A stretch of DNA of 64,000 bases, taken from Dyella acidisoli (GTDB taxonomy: Bacteria; Pseudomonadota; Gammaproteobacteria; Xanthomonadales; Rhodanobacteraceae). Position numbers and translations under genes: made by a program. Of this stretch, positions 9,736-19,355 are shown in pieces. Location of the stretch: the NCBI RefSeq assembly GCF_030160295.1, contig NZ_BSOB01000005.1, positions 1-64,000 of the forward strand, given 5' to 3'. The notes under the pieces were generated by a model that ran no database searches, was not told where the DNA came from, and saw nothing but the letters and a program-made list of their open reading frames with translations. Each line of letters begins with the position of its first letter. The stretch's first letter is position 1.

Positions 9736-11148
9736 TCATCCCCACAGTGAAAATTTCAGGAAATTGATAGGTAAGCCTAGCAATGTCAGGCTTTCGCGTA
9801 TCAGACGATTGGCGTCAGTAGCCGGGCCGTCGTGAATGATGATTTTGTCGGGTCGTATGACAGCCGCCCAGCCGACGGAAACAAGGCGCGGCAGAAACGC
9901 GCTATCCAGATCCTCCCAGGCACCATGCGCTTCGACATGCAAGCGCTGTCCGCGATGAATGATCTGAACAATGGAGCCGCCTGCTGCGGCGAAAGCGGCA
10001 GCGATCGAAGCATCCAGAAAACTACTGACATCCACGCCAAATCCTATTAGCGCAAAGCCGCGGCCCAATACGTCATCGCTAAGGCGTGTCGTGCCATCGC
10101 TTCCTCTCACCCGGGTTTGTGGAAGAGGGGAGCCGTGCGCCAACTTTTCGCCCTTGTTCTGCTTTACGAAAAGTCCTCGCCGAAAGATGTTCCTGGGGTT
10201 GATGCCCAACTCCTGTAGATAAGTCGGCCAAGGTGACACGCATCGCAGTAGACGCAACAGTCCATGCATGATGAGGCCGGGGCCGCGATGGCGAGGTGTC
10301 ACACACTTTCTTATGAAATTTCCAAAGCCCATCATCGCATTCATGTGTGGGCGTCGTTCTTCGTCGTACGTGTCGAGAATTTGCGCATCGGCATGATCGT
10401 AGATGACCCACGCCAGCTTCCAGCATAGATTGGCCGCATCGTGTAACCCCGTTGCGAGGTCTTGATCCAACCATGGCGGCGCGGTGTAGGCGGCATCGCC
10501 CGCCAGAAACACGCGTCTGGATGCCGTCGATTCCATGTCTTCGTGGTTTCCATCCTGGGCAAAGATTCTCGCTTTGGAGTTTTGCTCGATGAGTTTACGT
10601 ACGAGTGAGTGGGCGCCGTCTGCACTGATGAGATAACGGGTCTCGACCGAATACCTTCGCCCGTGGCCTAGATCCAGCGTAGCGATAATGCAGTCTTGCT
10701 TTGAGGCGAAGTCAGTGAGCGTTGCGCCCACCACCATATCTGCGCAGTCATCACGTTCCAACTGCTGGCGCAGACAGTGCTCAAGATCGTGCTGGTGCAC
10801 GGAGACGAACTTTGGATGTCCATGGAGGTTATTCACCATACTGAACTTGCCGAATGCGGGCCGCCGCATGCGTACATGTGGCATGGCGGTTGCGTCAAAG
10901 TCGCGCTCGGTGATACCTATCATTTGCAGGATGCGCAATGCATCGTTGTTTAGTGCGATGGCGCCGTGCATCGTCGGGCTGTCGATGGCTTTGTCGATCG
11001 CCATCACATGTACACCGTAACGTGCCAATAGATTGGCGATCGTTGCACCCAACGCCCCCAAGCCGACGACCAGGACATCCACGGCTTGTGGCAATTTTGC
11101 GTGCAATCCGGGCTGGCAAGAAGTCGAGGCGTCGACGTTGGTGCTCAA
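9736..11148 (-). CDS. FAD-dependent aromatic-ring monooxygenase-like protein with shortened middle domain
   Basis: About 470 residues from a TTG start at 11148 (GAGG site just upstream); an ATG at 11304 is also in frame but would overlap the pump gene. Features of the PHBH/MhpA class: dinucleotide fold GLGALG, a DG motif (SADGAHSLVR), the GD motif (VFLAGDAAYTAPPW...DAANLCWKL) and a thioredoxin-like C-terminal domain with IRPDK. Two things are odd. The DG and GD motifs are only about 42 residues apart, whereas they are normally about 120 apart, so most of the substrate-binding sheet is absent. The usual GQG after the GD motif reads DQD. It follows the RND genes by 80 bases and may be co-transcribed. 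Activity is doubtful; it may be a decaying gene. Confidence 0.75.
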   Translation of the reverse strand: MSTNVDASTSCQPGLHAKLPQAVDVLVVGLGALGATIANLLARYGVHVMAIDKAIDSPTMHGAIALNNDALRILQMIGITERDFDATAMPHVRMRRPAFGKFSMVNNLHGHPKFVSVHQHDLEHCLRQQLERDDCADMVVGATLTDFASKQDCIIATLDLGHGRRYSVETRYLISADGAHSLVRKLIEQNSKARIFAQDGNHEDMESTASRRVFLAGDAAYTAPPWLDQDLATGLHDAANLCWKLAWVIYDHADAQILDTYDEERRPHMNAMMGFGNFIRKCVTPRHRGPGLIMHGLLRLLRCVSPWPTYLQELGINPRNIFRRGLFVKQNKGEKLAHGSPLPQTRVRGSDGTTRLSDDVLGRGFALIGFGVDVSSFLDASIAAAFAAAGGSIVQIIHRGQRLHVEAHGAWEDLDSAFLPRLVSVGWAAVIRPDKIIIHDGPATDANRLIRESLTLLGLPINFLKFSLWG

Positions 11149-11227
11149 CGCGCTGCCTCGTGTGCACCACTTTCCTGGTGGAGAGCTATGCTGCACGATC
11201 GAACCGCCATCAGATAAGAGAGCGTTT

Positions 11228-14200
11228 TCATGACGTCGCTGTATCCAGGTCGGCATCTTCTGTCGTTGGAGCGCGCTTGAAGCGACGACGCAGCCACTGT
11301 TCAAGATCGTCTACGTAAGTAAACGTCACTGGAATCACGATCAGGCTAAGCAACGTGGAGGCGATCAAGCCGCCAATCACAACGATGGCCATCGGTTGGC
11401 GGAAACTGGGTTCCGCGCCCAGGCCGAGCGCATTGGGCAGCATGCCTGCGCCCATGGCGATGGTCGTCATCAAGATGGGGCGTGCTCGTTTGTGGCAGGC
11501 GTCCATCAGTGCGCCCATGCGGCTCATGCCGCGTTCGTGCCGCGCGATCACGGCGTATTCGACCAGCAGGATCGAATTTTTGGTCACGATGCCCATCAGC
11601 ATGAGCAAGCCAATCAACGCCGGCATGGAAAAGCTCATGCGAGTTATCAGCAGCGAAAACACTGCGCCACCGATCGACATCGGCAGTGCACACAAGATGG
11701 TGACCGGTTGCAGGAAGTCTGAAAACAGCAGCACAAGCACGGCGTACACGCAGAAGATGCCGATCGCCATGGCCAGGCCGAAGCTCTGGAACAGCTCGCC
11801 CATGTGCTGCACTTCGCCTTGATCAACCTGGTGAACACCGGCAGGAAGATGTTGCAGCGCCGGCAATTGTTGCGCTTCACTGTTGACTTCGCCGAGTGTG
11901 CGTCCGTTGAGTTCAACAGACAACGTAACGTTGCGATCCCGATCTATCCGGTCGATCTGCGATGGACCGCTGCCGATGGAGAGCGTGCCGACGGAGGCCA
12001 GCGTTACGCTGCCATGGTTGCCAGCCACGCGCAGTTGCCCGATGGCATCCAGATCCTGCCGCAACGCCGGATCGAGACGGACACGCAGGGCAATCTGCCG
12101 CTCGGGAAGATTCAGCTTGGGCAGCGAGGTGGAGTAATCGCCATAGGTGCCGATGCGCACGGCATCCGCTGTGGCTTGGCCTGTTACGCCCAGGGCAGCG
12201 GCCCGTGCAGGATCTATCCGGTACTGCACTTCGGGACGTTGTAGCGCTGCACTCGACGTTACGTTGCCGATGCCGTGTAGTGTTCGCAATTGCTTTTCCA
12301 ATTCCGCCGCTACCGTTTCTAATGACGCGGCATCATTGCCGCCCAGTGTGAGTTGCAGCTTGTCGCCATTGCCGCCATTGCTCACCGATACCCGTACGCC
12401 CGGCAGATCGCGCAACTGCGCGCGAATCGCATCTTCCACTGCCGGCTGCTTCAGACTGCGCTTGCTACGCGGAACCAGATCGACGATGAGTGTCGACGTG
12501 CGCGCATCGGCGGCGCTGCTCGCACCATTGACGGGGTCGTTGTCGTCATTGGAGCGGCCGATAGAGGCGAAGACGCTCTCGACTTCGGGCAATTGGCGGA
12601 TTAGCGTTTCGGCCTGCAATACGGTGGCGCGACTCGATTCCAGCGTGCTGCCTGGCGCCAGTTCCAGTTTGACCTGTGTCTGCGATTTGTCCTGCAGTGG
12701 AATGAAGCCAGTCTTCAACGCAGCGATCATCGCGAAGGAAAGCAGCAGAAACACGCTGACGACTGCCATAGTGCGGCCCCGCCTGCCAAGGCACGTGCGC
12801 ACCCAGCGCAGATAACGCGTCATCAGTGGACTGTCATGCTCGACAGGGTTGACTGCCTTCATCAGATAAGCGGCCATCATCGGCGTGAGCAATCGCGCAA
12901 CAAGCAACGACATCACCACAGCCACCGACGCCGTCACCCCGAATTGCCGGAAAATCAACCCGGGAACACCCGACATGAATGCCGTTGGCAGAAACACCGC
13001 CACCAGCGTCATGGTCGTGGCGATCACGGCCAGGCCGATCTCGTCGGCGGCTTCCATGGCCGCCTGGAAGGGCGTTTTGCCCATCCGCAGATGGCGCTCG
13101 ATGTTTTCGATTTCGACGATCGCGTCGTCGACAAGAATGCCGACTACCAGTGAAAGGGCCAGCAACGTCACCGTGTTAAGCGTATATCCGGCCAGGTACA
13201 TGAAGCCGAATGTCGGGATGATCGACAGCGGGAGTGCCGCTGCGGAAACCAGCGTGGCTCGGCCATCCCGCAAGAACCACCACACCACCGCGATGGCGAG
13301 CAGCGCCCCCTCGATCAGCATGCTCATCGAGCCTTCGTAGTTTTCCTCGACGGGCGTGACGGTGTTGCTTGCTTCGACGATATGCACTTGCGGATGTGCT
13401 GCGGCGAACACTGCCATGACACCGCGTATATCGTGCAGCACCGTTACATCCGAGGTGCCCTTGGCGCGCGTGATCTGCGCGCCGATGACCTGTTTGCCAT
13501 TCAAATAGGCGTACGTGGTGCGATCTGCAGCGCCATCGAAAACGCGGGCAATCTGGTCGAGACGCACGCGCCGACCGTCGCCCGTGGTGATGGTCAGTGC
13601 GGTCACATCCCGTGCGGAGCCCACGCCGATCAACGTGCGTGCCGATTGACGCTGACCGCCGATATCGCCTTGGCCGCCCGAACGATCGCGTTGCATGGCT
13701 TTTAGCTGGTCCGAGACGGTTTCTGCGGTCAAGCCAAGGCCCGACATCAGGGCCGGATTCAGGTCGATGTGCACTTCACGGTCGATGCCGCCGATGCGGT
13801 CGACCTTGGAAACGCCTTTGACGGAAAGCAGCGCCTTGCTCAGGTCGTTGTCGACGAACCAGGATAGATCCTGCTCGTCCATCGTTGCAGAGCTGATGCT
13901 GTAGGTGAGCAGGGCAGAGCCGGCCGTGTCGACTTTCGATACCGTGGGAGCAGCCATTTCGCCAGGCAGATCGGCACGTGCACTGTCCACTGCATTACGC
14001 ACTTCGCTAAGCGCGGCTTGCGGATCTTTTTCCAGCTTGAAAGTGACGCTGATGTTCACCGCTCCGTCGGTGATCTTGGTGGTGATGTGATCCAGCTTCG
14101 ATAGCGAGGTGAGCTTGTCCTCGATCTTTCGCGCTACCTCGTTTTCCAACTGCGACGGCGCGGCGCCTTCGAGCGAGGCGGAGATGCTGATGGTCGGCAG

Positions 14201-14323
14201 ATCCATATCCGGAAAATCCTGCACCTGCAGCTTGTGGAAGCCGAGCAGGCCGAAAATGGTGAGCAGAATGAAGCACAATACCGCGGGTACGGGATTGCGG
14301 ATCGACCAGGAAGAGATGTTCAC
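11228..14323 (-). CDS. RND efflux pump, inner membrane transporter (HAE1/AcrB type)
   Basis: 1031 residues, the normal length. N-terminal MNISSWSIRNPVPAVLCFIL is the first membrane helix. Two large periplasmic loops alternate with twelve membrane segments in the standard 1+5 / 1+5 arrangement. The proton-relay Asp pair sits in GILVDDAIVEIENIERH around residue 399. A second repeat ends in GIVTKNSILLVEYAV. It uses the proton gradient to export drugs or other amphiphiles with the membrane fusion and outer membrane proteins encoded just upstream; its ATG overlaps the fusion-protein stop by four bases. The substrate range is not predictable from the sequence. Confidence 0.95.
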   Translation of the reverse strand: MNISSWSIRNPVPAVLCFILLTIFGLLGFHKLQVQDFPDMDLPTISISASLEGAAPSQLENEVARKIEDKLTSLSKLDHITTKITDGAVNISVTFKLEKDPQAALSEVRNAVDSARADLPGEMAAPTVSKVDTAGSALLTYSISSATMDEQDLSWFVDNDLSKALLSVKGVSKVDRIGGIDREVHIDLNPALMSGLGLTAETVSDQLKAMQRDRSGGQGDIGGQRQSARTLIGVGSARDVTALTITTGDGRRVRLDQIARVFDGAADRTTYAYLNGKQVIGAQITRAKGTSDVTVLHDIRGVMAVFAAAHPQVHIVEASNTVTPVEENYEGSMSMLIEGALLAIAVVWWFLRDGRATLVSAAALPLSIIPTFGFMYLAGYTLNTVTLLALSLVVGILVDDAIVEIENIERHLRMGKTPFQAAMEAADEIGLAVIATTMTLVAVFLPTAFMSGVPGLIFRQFGVTASVAVVMSLLVARLLTPMMAAYLMKAVNPVEHDSPLMTRYLRWVRTCLGRRGRTMAVVSVFLLLSFAMIAALKTGFIPLQDKSQTQVKLELAPGSTLESSRATVLQAETLIRQLPEVESVFASIGRSNDDNDPVNGASSAADARTSTLIVDLVPRSKRSLKQPAVEDAIRAQLRDLPGVRVSVSNGGNGDKLQLTLGGNDAASLETVAAELEKQLRTLHGIGNVTSSAALQRPEVQYRIDPARAAALGVTGQATADAVRIGTYGDYSTSLPKLNLPERQIALRVRLDPALRQDLDAIGQLRVAGNHGSVTLASVGTLSIGSGPSQIDRIDRDRNVTLSVELNGRTLGEVNSEAQQLPALQHLPAGVHQVDQGEVQHMGELFQSFGLAMAIGIFCVYAVLVLLFSDFLQPVTILCALPMSIGGAVFSLLITRMSFSMPALIGLLMLMGIVTKNSILLVEYAVIARHERGMSRMGALMDACHKRARPILMTTIAMGAGMLPNALGLGAEPSFRQPMAIVVIGGLIASTLLSLIVIPVTFTYVDDLEQWLRRRFKRAPTTEDADLDTATS

Positions 14324-15465
14324 AGACTCGTCCCCTGCGTCGTGCCATGTGTTTCGGTAACGCTGGCAGTCTCTTTTTGCTGCGACACCCTTACCGTCGA
14401 GCCTTCAGACAGAAAGCCGCCGCCGCTGGTCACCACGCGCGCCCACAATTCGAGTCCGGAGAGGATTTCGCAGCGTCCGTCGTGGTGACGTCCCGCCATG
14501 ACGGTGCGCTTTGCCACGGTCGTACCGTCGCTATTGAGTATGTACACATCGGTGCGGCCGTCGCGCGATACCAGTGCCGATTCCGGCAACGTCAATGCCG
14601 GCGTTGCGCTCAGTTCGATGTAACCACTGGCAAACATGCCGGGTTGGGCGTCATGTCCGTTCAGCGCGACATAGACGATGGCACGGCCAGTGTTGGTCGA
14701 CAGCGTTGGAGACACCAAGCGCACCGTGCCGTTGATCACTTTTCCACCGGGCAACGTGACGCGTGCAGGCTGTCCGGCATGGATGCGCGACAACTGCTGT
14801 GCATCGACTTCTGCCTGCCATTCGATTCGCCCTTGTCGTATGAGCCGGAACAGTTCCGTGCCGACACTCACTACGTTCCCAAGCAATGCAGAGCGCGACG
14901 AAATGATGCCGTCGTCGACTGCGACGATGCGCGTTTGGGATAAGGCGATGCGCTTGTTTCGCAGGTCGGCTTCAGCCGAGGCCAGCGCAGCGCGGTCGAC
15001 CGCTTCCGTGATGCGGTACTCATCAAGCTTCTGCGTCGATACGGCGCCGCTGTCAGCAACCAGTTGGGAGCGTTTCACGTCAGCTTCGGCCTGCTGCAGA
15101 TTGGCGCGTGCCTGCGCAACGGCAGCCTCCTGCTTGCGCACGTCTGCGGTCGCCGTGTCATCTGCAAGGTGCGCAAGCAACTGACCACGTTTGACTTCGC
15201 TGCCTACGTCGGCGGACAGATCGGTAATGCGCAAGCTGCCGGTCTCGGCGCCGATCACCGCTTCTTGCCACGCGGCGGTGTTGCCATCGGCCTCGATGGT
15301 GTCAGGCCAATTCAGATACTCGGGTTGGACCACACTCACGGTTAGTGCCGCAAGTGGTGTTTGTGTCTCGGCGTGGGCAGGCGAACTAGGCGCCAGTCGC
15401 CAGATGGTGACTCCGGCAACGATGGCAAGGACTGCCCATGCAGTCTTGGGATGACTCAACTTCAC
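14320..15465 (-). CDS. RND efflux membrane fusion protein (periplasmic adaptor)
   Basis: 381 residues. An N-terminal membrane anchor/signal (AWAVLAIVAGVTIWRLA) is followed by a barrel-sandwich half (DTIEADGNTAAWQEAVIGAE), an alpha-hairpin of about 100 residues rich in Ala, Gln and Lys (EAAVAQARANLQQAEADVKR), the second lipoyl half (TRIVAVDDGIISSRSALLGN) and a beta-barrel domain. This is the HlyD/AcrA layout. It bridges the pump and the outer membrane channel. The gene overlaps both neighbours by four bases, so the three are one translation-coupled operon. Confidence 0.94.
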   Translation of the reverse strand: MKLSHPKTAWAVLAIVAGVTIWRLAPSSPAHAETQTPLAALTVSVVQPEYLNWPDTIEADGNTAAWQEAVIGAETGSLRITDLSADVGSEVKRGQLLAHLADDTATADVRKQEAAVAQARANLQQAEADVKRSQLVADSGAVSTQKLDEYRITEAVDRAALASAEADLRNKRIALSQTRIVAVDDGIISSRSALLGNVVSVGTELFRLIRQGRIEWQAEVDAQQLSRIHAGQPARVTLPGGKVINGTVRLVSPTLSTNTGRAIVYVALNGHDAQPGMFASGYIELSATPALTLPESALVSRDGRTDVYILNSDGTTVAKRTVMAGRHHDGRCEILSGLELWARVVTSGGGFLSEGSTVRVSQQKETASVTETHGTTQGTSL

Positions 15466-16946
15466 AGTGTGGTTCCTTGCGAGGCGGTGGGTGTGGTGCG
15501 CGCAGTCGATGTCACGGCATCGCTGGTTTGCCAGCCACCGCCCAGGGCCTTGTAGAGCGAAATCCAGCTACGGATGTGATCTCGCTGCACTTCGATATAT
15601 GTGATATTTGCGCTGGTGTACGAGCGGCGCGCTTGTTCCAATGTCAGAAGGGTGTCAAAGCCTGCGTGCCAATTGATTTCCGTTGCGTTTTCATAACCAC
15701 GGTATTGCTCGACAGCACGACGCGCATCATCGCTGCGGCGTGCAGCGCCATCGAGATCGACCAGCGCCACCTCGACCTCTTTAACTGCGGTCAGGACTGC
15801 GCTGTGATACACGGCCAACTGTTCGTCATAACTGGCTTGTGCCGAATTCACCGCAGCCTTGCGCTTGCCCGCATCGAACAGTGGTATCGACAAGCTCGGG
15901 CCGAACGACCAACTGGAGAGAGGTGCAGTCAGGTTGGTGGCCGAGACTGTCATCGAGCCCGACAGCGACAGGCTTGGGAAACGGTCTGCACGCGCTTGCC
16001 CGATGGAGGCGTAGGCCGCAGCCAGCGCACGTTCGGATGACGCCAAATCGGGGCGCTGGCGCAGCAAATCGGCCGGAACGGACTCCACACGGAACGCCGC
16101 TGGCTGAGGCAGATCAGGTGCTCCAGGGCGGTCGATGATAGTGCGTAACGTCGGTTCGTCTGCACCCGTGAGCGCCACCAGCGACTTGACCAGTTCTTCG
16201 CAGGTGACGTTTTGCTGTGTCACCGTTGCGTTGGCGCTGGCTGTGTTGGCGTCTGCCAGGTAAGCGTCGGAAGCTGCCGTCATGCCGGCAGCAGCGGAGG
16301 CACGCGTGGTTTTTTCCGTTTGTGCGTAAGACGTCGCCGCCTGTTGATACGCGAGAATAAGTTGGCTGCAAGCGCGGTACTGCACGTAGTCGTCGGCAAC
16401 CTCGGCGGCCAGCGAAACACGTGCGTCATGCCAGTCGTCGACGCGGGCTTCCAGTTGCGCTTGTGCGGATTCGCGACTCGAACGCACTTTGCCGAACAGA
16501 TCGATTTCCCAGGATGCATCCTGCGCGTTGCTGCGCGTCGTTGTCAGGCTCGTTACGTTGGTTTTGCCTAGTGTGATGGCAGATTTTGCGCGCGTGACCG
16601 ATCCATCGTCGGTCAATGTCGGCCAAGCATCGGCGCGTGTGGATGTCACCGTGGCGCGAGCCTCGCTGATTCGGGCCACAGCCTTGGCGAGTGTGGGGCT
16701 GTTGATCTCGGCCGTACGGATCAGTTCGGCCACTGCCGGATCGTCAAAGCGTCCCCACCAATCGACCAGGTTCTCCACGTTTCCATCGTGCGGCCGTTCG
16801 GCCTGCCAGCCGGTCGCCGTGGCCATGTGTGGGGCCTTATAAGCCGGCTGTAATGCGCAGGCGGACAGTAAGAGGCTGCTCGCGATCGCGACCAGCCATT
16901 TCAAGTGATGGGGATTTTGCTCGATTCTGCTCAATGCACGCTCCAC
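15462..16946 (-). CDS. Outer membrane efflux channel lipoprotein (TolC/NodT family)
   Basis: 494 residues. A lipobox LLLSAC with Cys30 marks lipid attachment, and ALQPAYKAP follows, as in OprM-type channels. Two copies of the outer membrane efflux repeat follow, with long amphipathic helices (LAKAVARISEARATVTSTRA; SSERALAAAYASIGQARADR) and the FGPSLSIPLFDAG strand. It is the first gene of the RND operon; the promoter should lie in the short divergent region shared with the response regulator gene. It forms the trimeric exit duct. Confidence 0.94.
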   Translation of the reverse strand: MERALSRIEQNPHHLKWLVAIASSLLLSACALQPAYKAPHMATATGWQAERPHDGNVENLVDWWGRFDDPAVAELIRTAEINSPTLAKAVARISEARATVTSTRADAWPTLTDDGSVTRAKSAITLGKTNVTSLTTTRSNAQDASWEIDLFGKVRSSRESAQAQLEARVDDWHDARVSLAAEVADDYVQYRACSQLILAYQQAATSYAQTEKTTRASAAAGMTAASDAYLADANTASANATVTQQNVTCEELVKSLVALTGADEPTLRTIIDRPGAPDLPQPAAFRVESVPADLLRQRPDLASSERALAAAYASIGQARADRFPSLSLSGSMTVSATNLTAPLSSWSFGPSLSIPLFDAGKRKAAVNSAQASYDEQLAVYHSAVLTAVKEVEVALVDLDGAARRSDDARRAVEQYRGYENATEINWHAGFDTLLTLEQARRSYTSANITYIEVQRDHIRSWISLYKALGGGWQTSDAVTSTARTTPTASQGTTL

Positions 16947-17075
16947 GGCCCGAATGGGGCCGAAGGGCGTTATTGTCCGGAGCGCATCATTTAGCGCCGT
17001 ATGGTTAGGTTAAGTTGCGCAAAATTTGGCGAAAACCGCTATCTCGTGCGCTATAGGCTGCACCATACTGGCTGC

Positions 17076-17786
17076 ATGACAAGTCCTGATCGATCCTCCA
17101 TGACGCCGGTGCTGCTGGTCGACGACGATGCTGAGCTGACCAGCATGCTTGCGCAGTATCTGACCAACGAAGGCTTCGCGGCAGAGGTCGTGCACGATGG
17201 CGAGGCCGGCGTAAGCGGCGCGCTGTCCGGACGCTTCGCCATCGTGGTGCTCGATGTGATGATGCCGCGTTTGTCGGGTATCGAAGCGCTGCGGCGCATT
17301 CGCGCAGCCAGTCGCGTGCCGGTGTTGATGCTGACGGCGCGCGGCGACGATATCGATCGTATCTCCGGTCTCAATCTTGGCGCCGACGACTATGTTCCGA
17401 AGCCGTGTACGCCCGGCGAGCTGGTTGCGCGACTACGAGCCATCCTGCGTCGTATGCCGGACAGCGGCACGGCCAGCGCAAGCAGTCCGATTCATGCCGG
17501 ACCGCTCATTTTGTGGCCTTCCAGTAGGCGTGCTACATGGCAAGGCATTCCGCTCGAATTGACCGGAACGGAGTTCAGCGTGCTCGAGATCCTTGCCCGT
17601 CATGCGGGGCGACTGGTTAGCAAGGAGGATATTTCGCTGCAGGCGTTCGACCGACCGCTGGCACGTTTCGACCGACGCATCGATGTACACATCAGCAGCA
17701 TCCGCCAAAAGCTGGGCCAACGCCCTGATGGGCAGCCGTGGATCATCAGCGTGCGCGGTATGGGCTACCAGCTCTTGGCGGATTGA
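17076..17786 (+). CDS. OmpR/PhoB-type response regulator
   Basis: 236 residues from the ATG at 17076; an in-frame ATG at 17001 would add 25 residues without similarity to the family, and a third ATG lies at 17100. Receiver: acidic pocket VDDD (16-18), phospho-acceptor D60 in VVLDVMMPRLSG, Lys in YVPKP. The winged-helix domain occupies the C-terminal 95 residues (LELTGTEFSVLEILARHAGR; RRIDVHISSIRQKLG; IISVRGMGYQLL). It is followed after three bases by its histidine kinase and diverges from the efflux operon, so control of that operon is the simplest reading. Confidence 0.93.
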   Translation: MTSPDRSSMTPVLLVDDDAELTSMLAQYLTNEGFAAEVVHDGEAGVSGALSGRFAIVVLDVMMPRLSGIEALRRIRAASRVPVLMLTARGDDIDRISGLNLGADDYVPKPCTPGELVARLRAILRRMPDSGTASASSPIHAGPLILWPSSRRATWQGIPLELTGTEFSVLEILARHAGRLVSKEDISLQAFDRPLARFDRRIDVHISSIRQKLGQRPDGQPWIISVRGMGYQLLAD

Positions 17787-17789
17787 GCC

Positions 17790-18869
17790 ATGACGATGCC
17801 GCTTGGTAGTCTGTTTTGGCGAATCTTTTCCATAGGCTGGCTCGTCATGGTGGCCGCATTCGCGTGCGCCGGCTTCTATGTGCATATCATTGGCTTTCAT
17901 CCTCCCGAGCCACCGCACTGGCTTTTCCTGATCCCGGTGCTGTCAGGTGCCACCGTCGGTCTGCCGGTAGCGTTCGCATTGGCATGGCACATCTCCAAGC
18001 CGGTACGGCATCTCAGTCAGGCGCTGCGTGACGCAGCGCAGGCGCGCTTCGACGTGCGTGTTTTGCCCGCGCTCGGCTCACGTCGGGACGAGTTCGCCCA
18101 TCTGGCAAAAGAGTTCGACGACATGGCGATGCGTCTTCAACAGGCCGCGATGCAGCAGCGTCAGTTATTTCATGATGTTTCGCATGAGCTGCGATCACCG
18201 TTGACGCGTATCCAGGCTGCCATAGGGCTTATGCAGCAAGACCCTCAATCCGCAGCGGCCATGATCGAGCGTGTCGCGCGCGAAGCAGAAAGGCTGGACC
18301 GGCTCATTGAGGAACTTCTAACGCTGCACAAGCTGGAAGTCGGCGCGATGAATCCGGCGCGCGAACGTATAGACGTGGTGGAACTGCTGGCCGACGTCGT
18401 GCAGGACGCTGCCTTCGAGGCGCAGGCGCGCGAGTGCGCTGTGACACTGGATGCGCCAAATGGCTTTATGGCGGACGTCGTCGGAGAGCCGCTTTATCGC
18501 GCGTTCGAGAATATTGTGCGAAATGCCGTCAAATACACCGCCCCGCATACCACCGTAGAGGTTCGTGCGCGTACGCTGGAGACGGGTGGGAGAGCAGGGT
18601 GGCTTGAAATCAGTGTGGGCGACAGAGGTCCGGGCGTGCCGGCGGAATCGTGTGAGGAAATCTTCGAGCCGTTCCGCCGCCTTGAGCCGCAACAGCGCAA
18701 TACTACGATGCGGTCAGTGCCAGGTACCGGATTGGGTTTGGCCATCGCGCGGCGCGCACTCACGCTGCATGGCGGCGATGTTTGCGCTATCCCACGCGAG
18801 GGTGGTGGTCTTCTCGTGATCGCACGCTTGCCAAATCAAGTGACCGCAAACCAGCAACCGCTTCGATAG
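17790..18869 (+). CDS. Sensor histidine kinase (EnvZ/CpxA type)
   Basis: 359 residues. Membrane helix 1 is about residues 11-30, helix 2 about 45-66, with only about 15 residues between them outside the membrane, too short for a folded ligand-binding domain. A HAMP linker follows (ISKPVRHLSQALRDAAQARF), then the H box with His132 in FHDVSHELRSPLTR, the N box (FENIVRNAVKYTA) and G boxes (VGDRGPGV, GTGLGLAIAR). The short periplasmic loop suggests sensing within the membrane or through a partner. Partner of the regulator at 17076-17786. Confidence 0.92.
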   Translation: MTMPLGSLFWRIFSIGWLVMVAAFACAGFYVHIIGFHPPEPPHWLFLIPVLSGATVGLPVAFALAWHISKPVRHLSQALRDAAQARFDVRVLPALGSRRDEFAHLAKEFDDMAMRLQQAAMQQRQLFHDVSHELRSPLTRIQAAIGLMQQDPQSAAAMIERVAREAERLDRLIEELLTLHKLEVGAMNPARERIDVVELLADVVQDAAFEAQARECAVTLDAPNGFMADVVGEPLYRAFENIVRNAVKYTAPHTTVEVRARTLETGGRAGWLEISVGDRGPGVPAESCEEIFEPFRRLEPQQRNTTMRSVPGTGLGLAIARRALTLHGGDVCAIPREGGGLLVIARLPNQVTANQQPLR

Positions 18870-18893
18870 CCTTCCTTCGATGAGCCATCCGGC

Positions 18894-19355
18894 TTAAGAG
18901 CAATCTCCCTTACGGCGTGCTCGCACGGTGTGTTGGATTGAACGTGATCCGAAAGGCGTCCTTACTTCCAGCTTCTCAAACAGATTCACTTGCTCCGACG
19001 AGAGTATGGTCGCGTTGCCAACTCCTGTTATTGACGGACTTACGCAACTTACCTCCCATGTAGAGTTGGCGCCTTCACGTCGCATCTGGGTGTAGACACA
19101 CTTGGGCGGTGGCCTTGAAGCATCGTTGCTGGGTTGCGGCGATGCTTCAATCATTGCCTTCTCGAAGCCGGAGCCAAGTGCTGCTTCAGAGAGACATATC
19201 GTTTGGGTCTGTTCTGCATCGCTGCCGAAAGGCATGCCTTTGAATGTACCGGTTAGCTGCCATTTTCCAGGCTTCACAGGTGCCTGCGCAAATGCGCCGC
19301 TATGCATCATCGCAATCGCCAGCAAGAAGGCGGATCGTGCTTGATTCCTCATCAC
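18894..19355 (-). CDS. Exported DUF3617-like protein
   Basis: 153 residues with a signal peptide (cleavage probably after GAFAQ, near 24). The body starts KPGKWQLTGTFKGMPFG and contains conserved-looking Cys residues (TICLSE, PKCVYTQ, VSCVSP) and a C-terminal Cys, in the pattern of the DUF3617 periplasmic family, whose function is not known. The ATG overlaps the stop of the upstream lipoprotein gene by four bases; last gene of a three-gene operon. Confidence 0.75.
   Translation of the reverse strand: MMRNQARSAFLLAIAMMHSGAFAQAPVKPGKWQLTGTFKGMPFGSDAEQTQTICLSEAALGSGFEKAMIEASPQPSNDASRPPPKCVYTQMRREGANSTWEVSCVSPSITGVGNATILSSEQVNLFEKLEVRTPFGSRSIQHTVRARRKGDCS

Noticed and set aside
16980-17060. Response-regulator box (TTAGGTTAAG-like repeats) in the divergent efflux promoter
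   Set aside because: Only one imperfect pair is present and the regulator's recognition sequence is unknown, so a site cannot be claimed.
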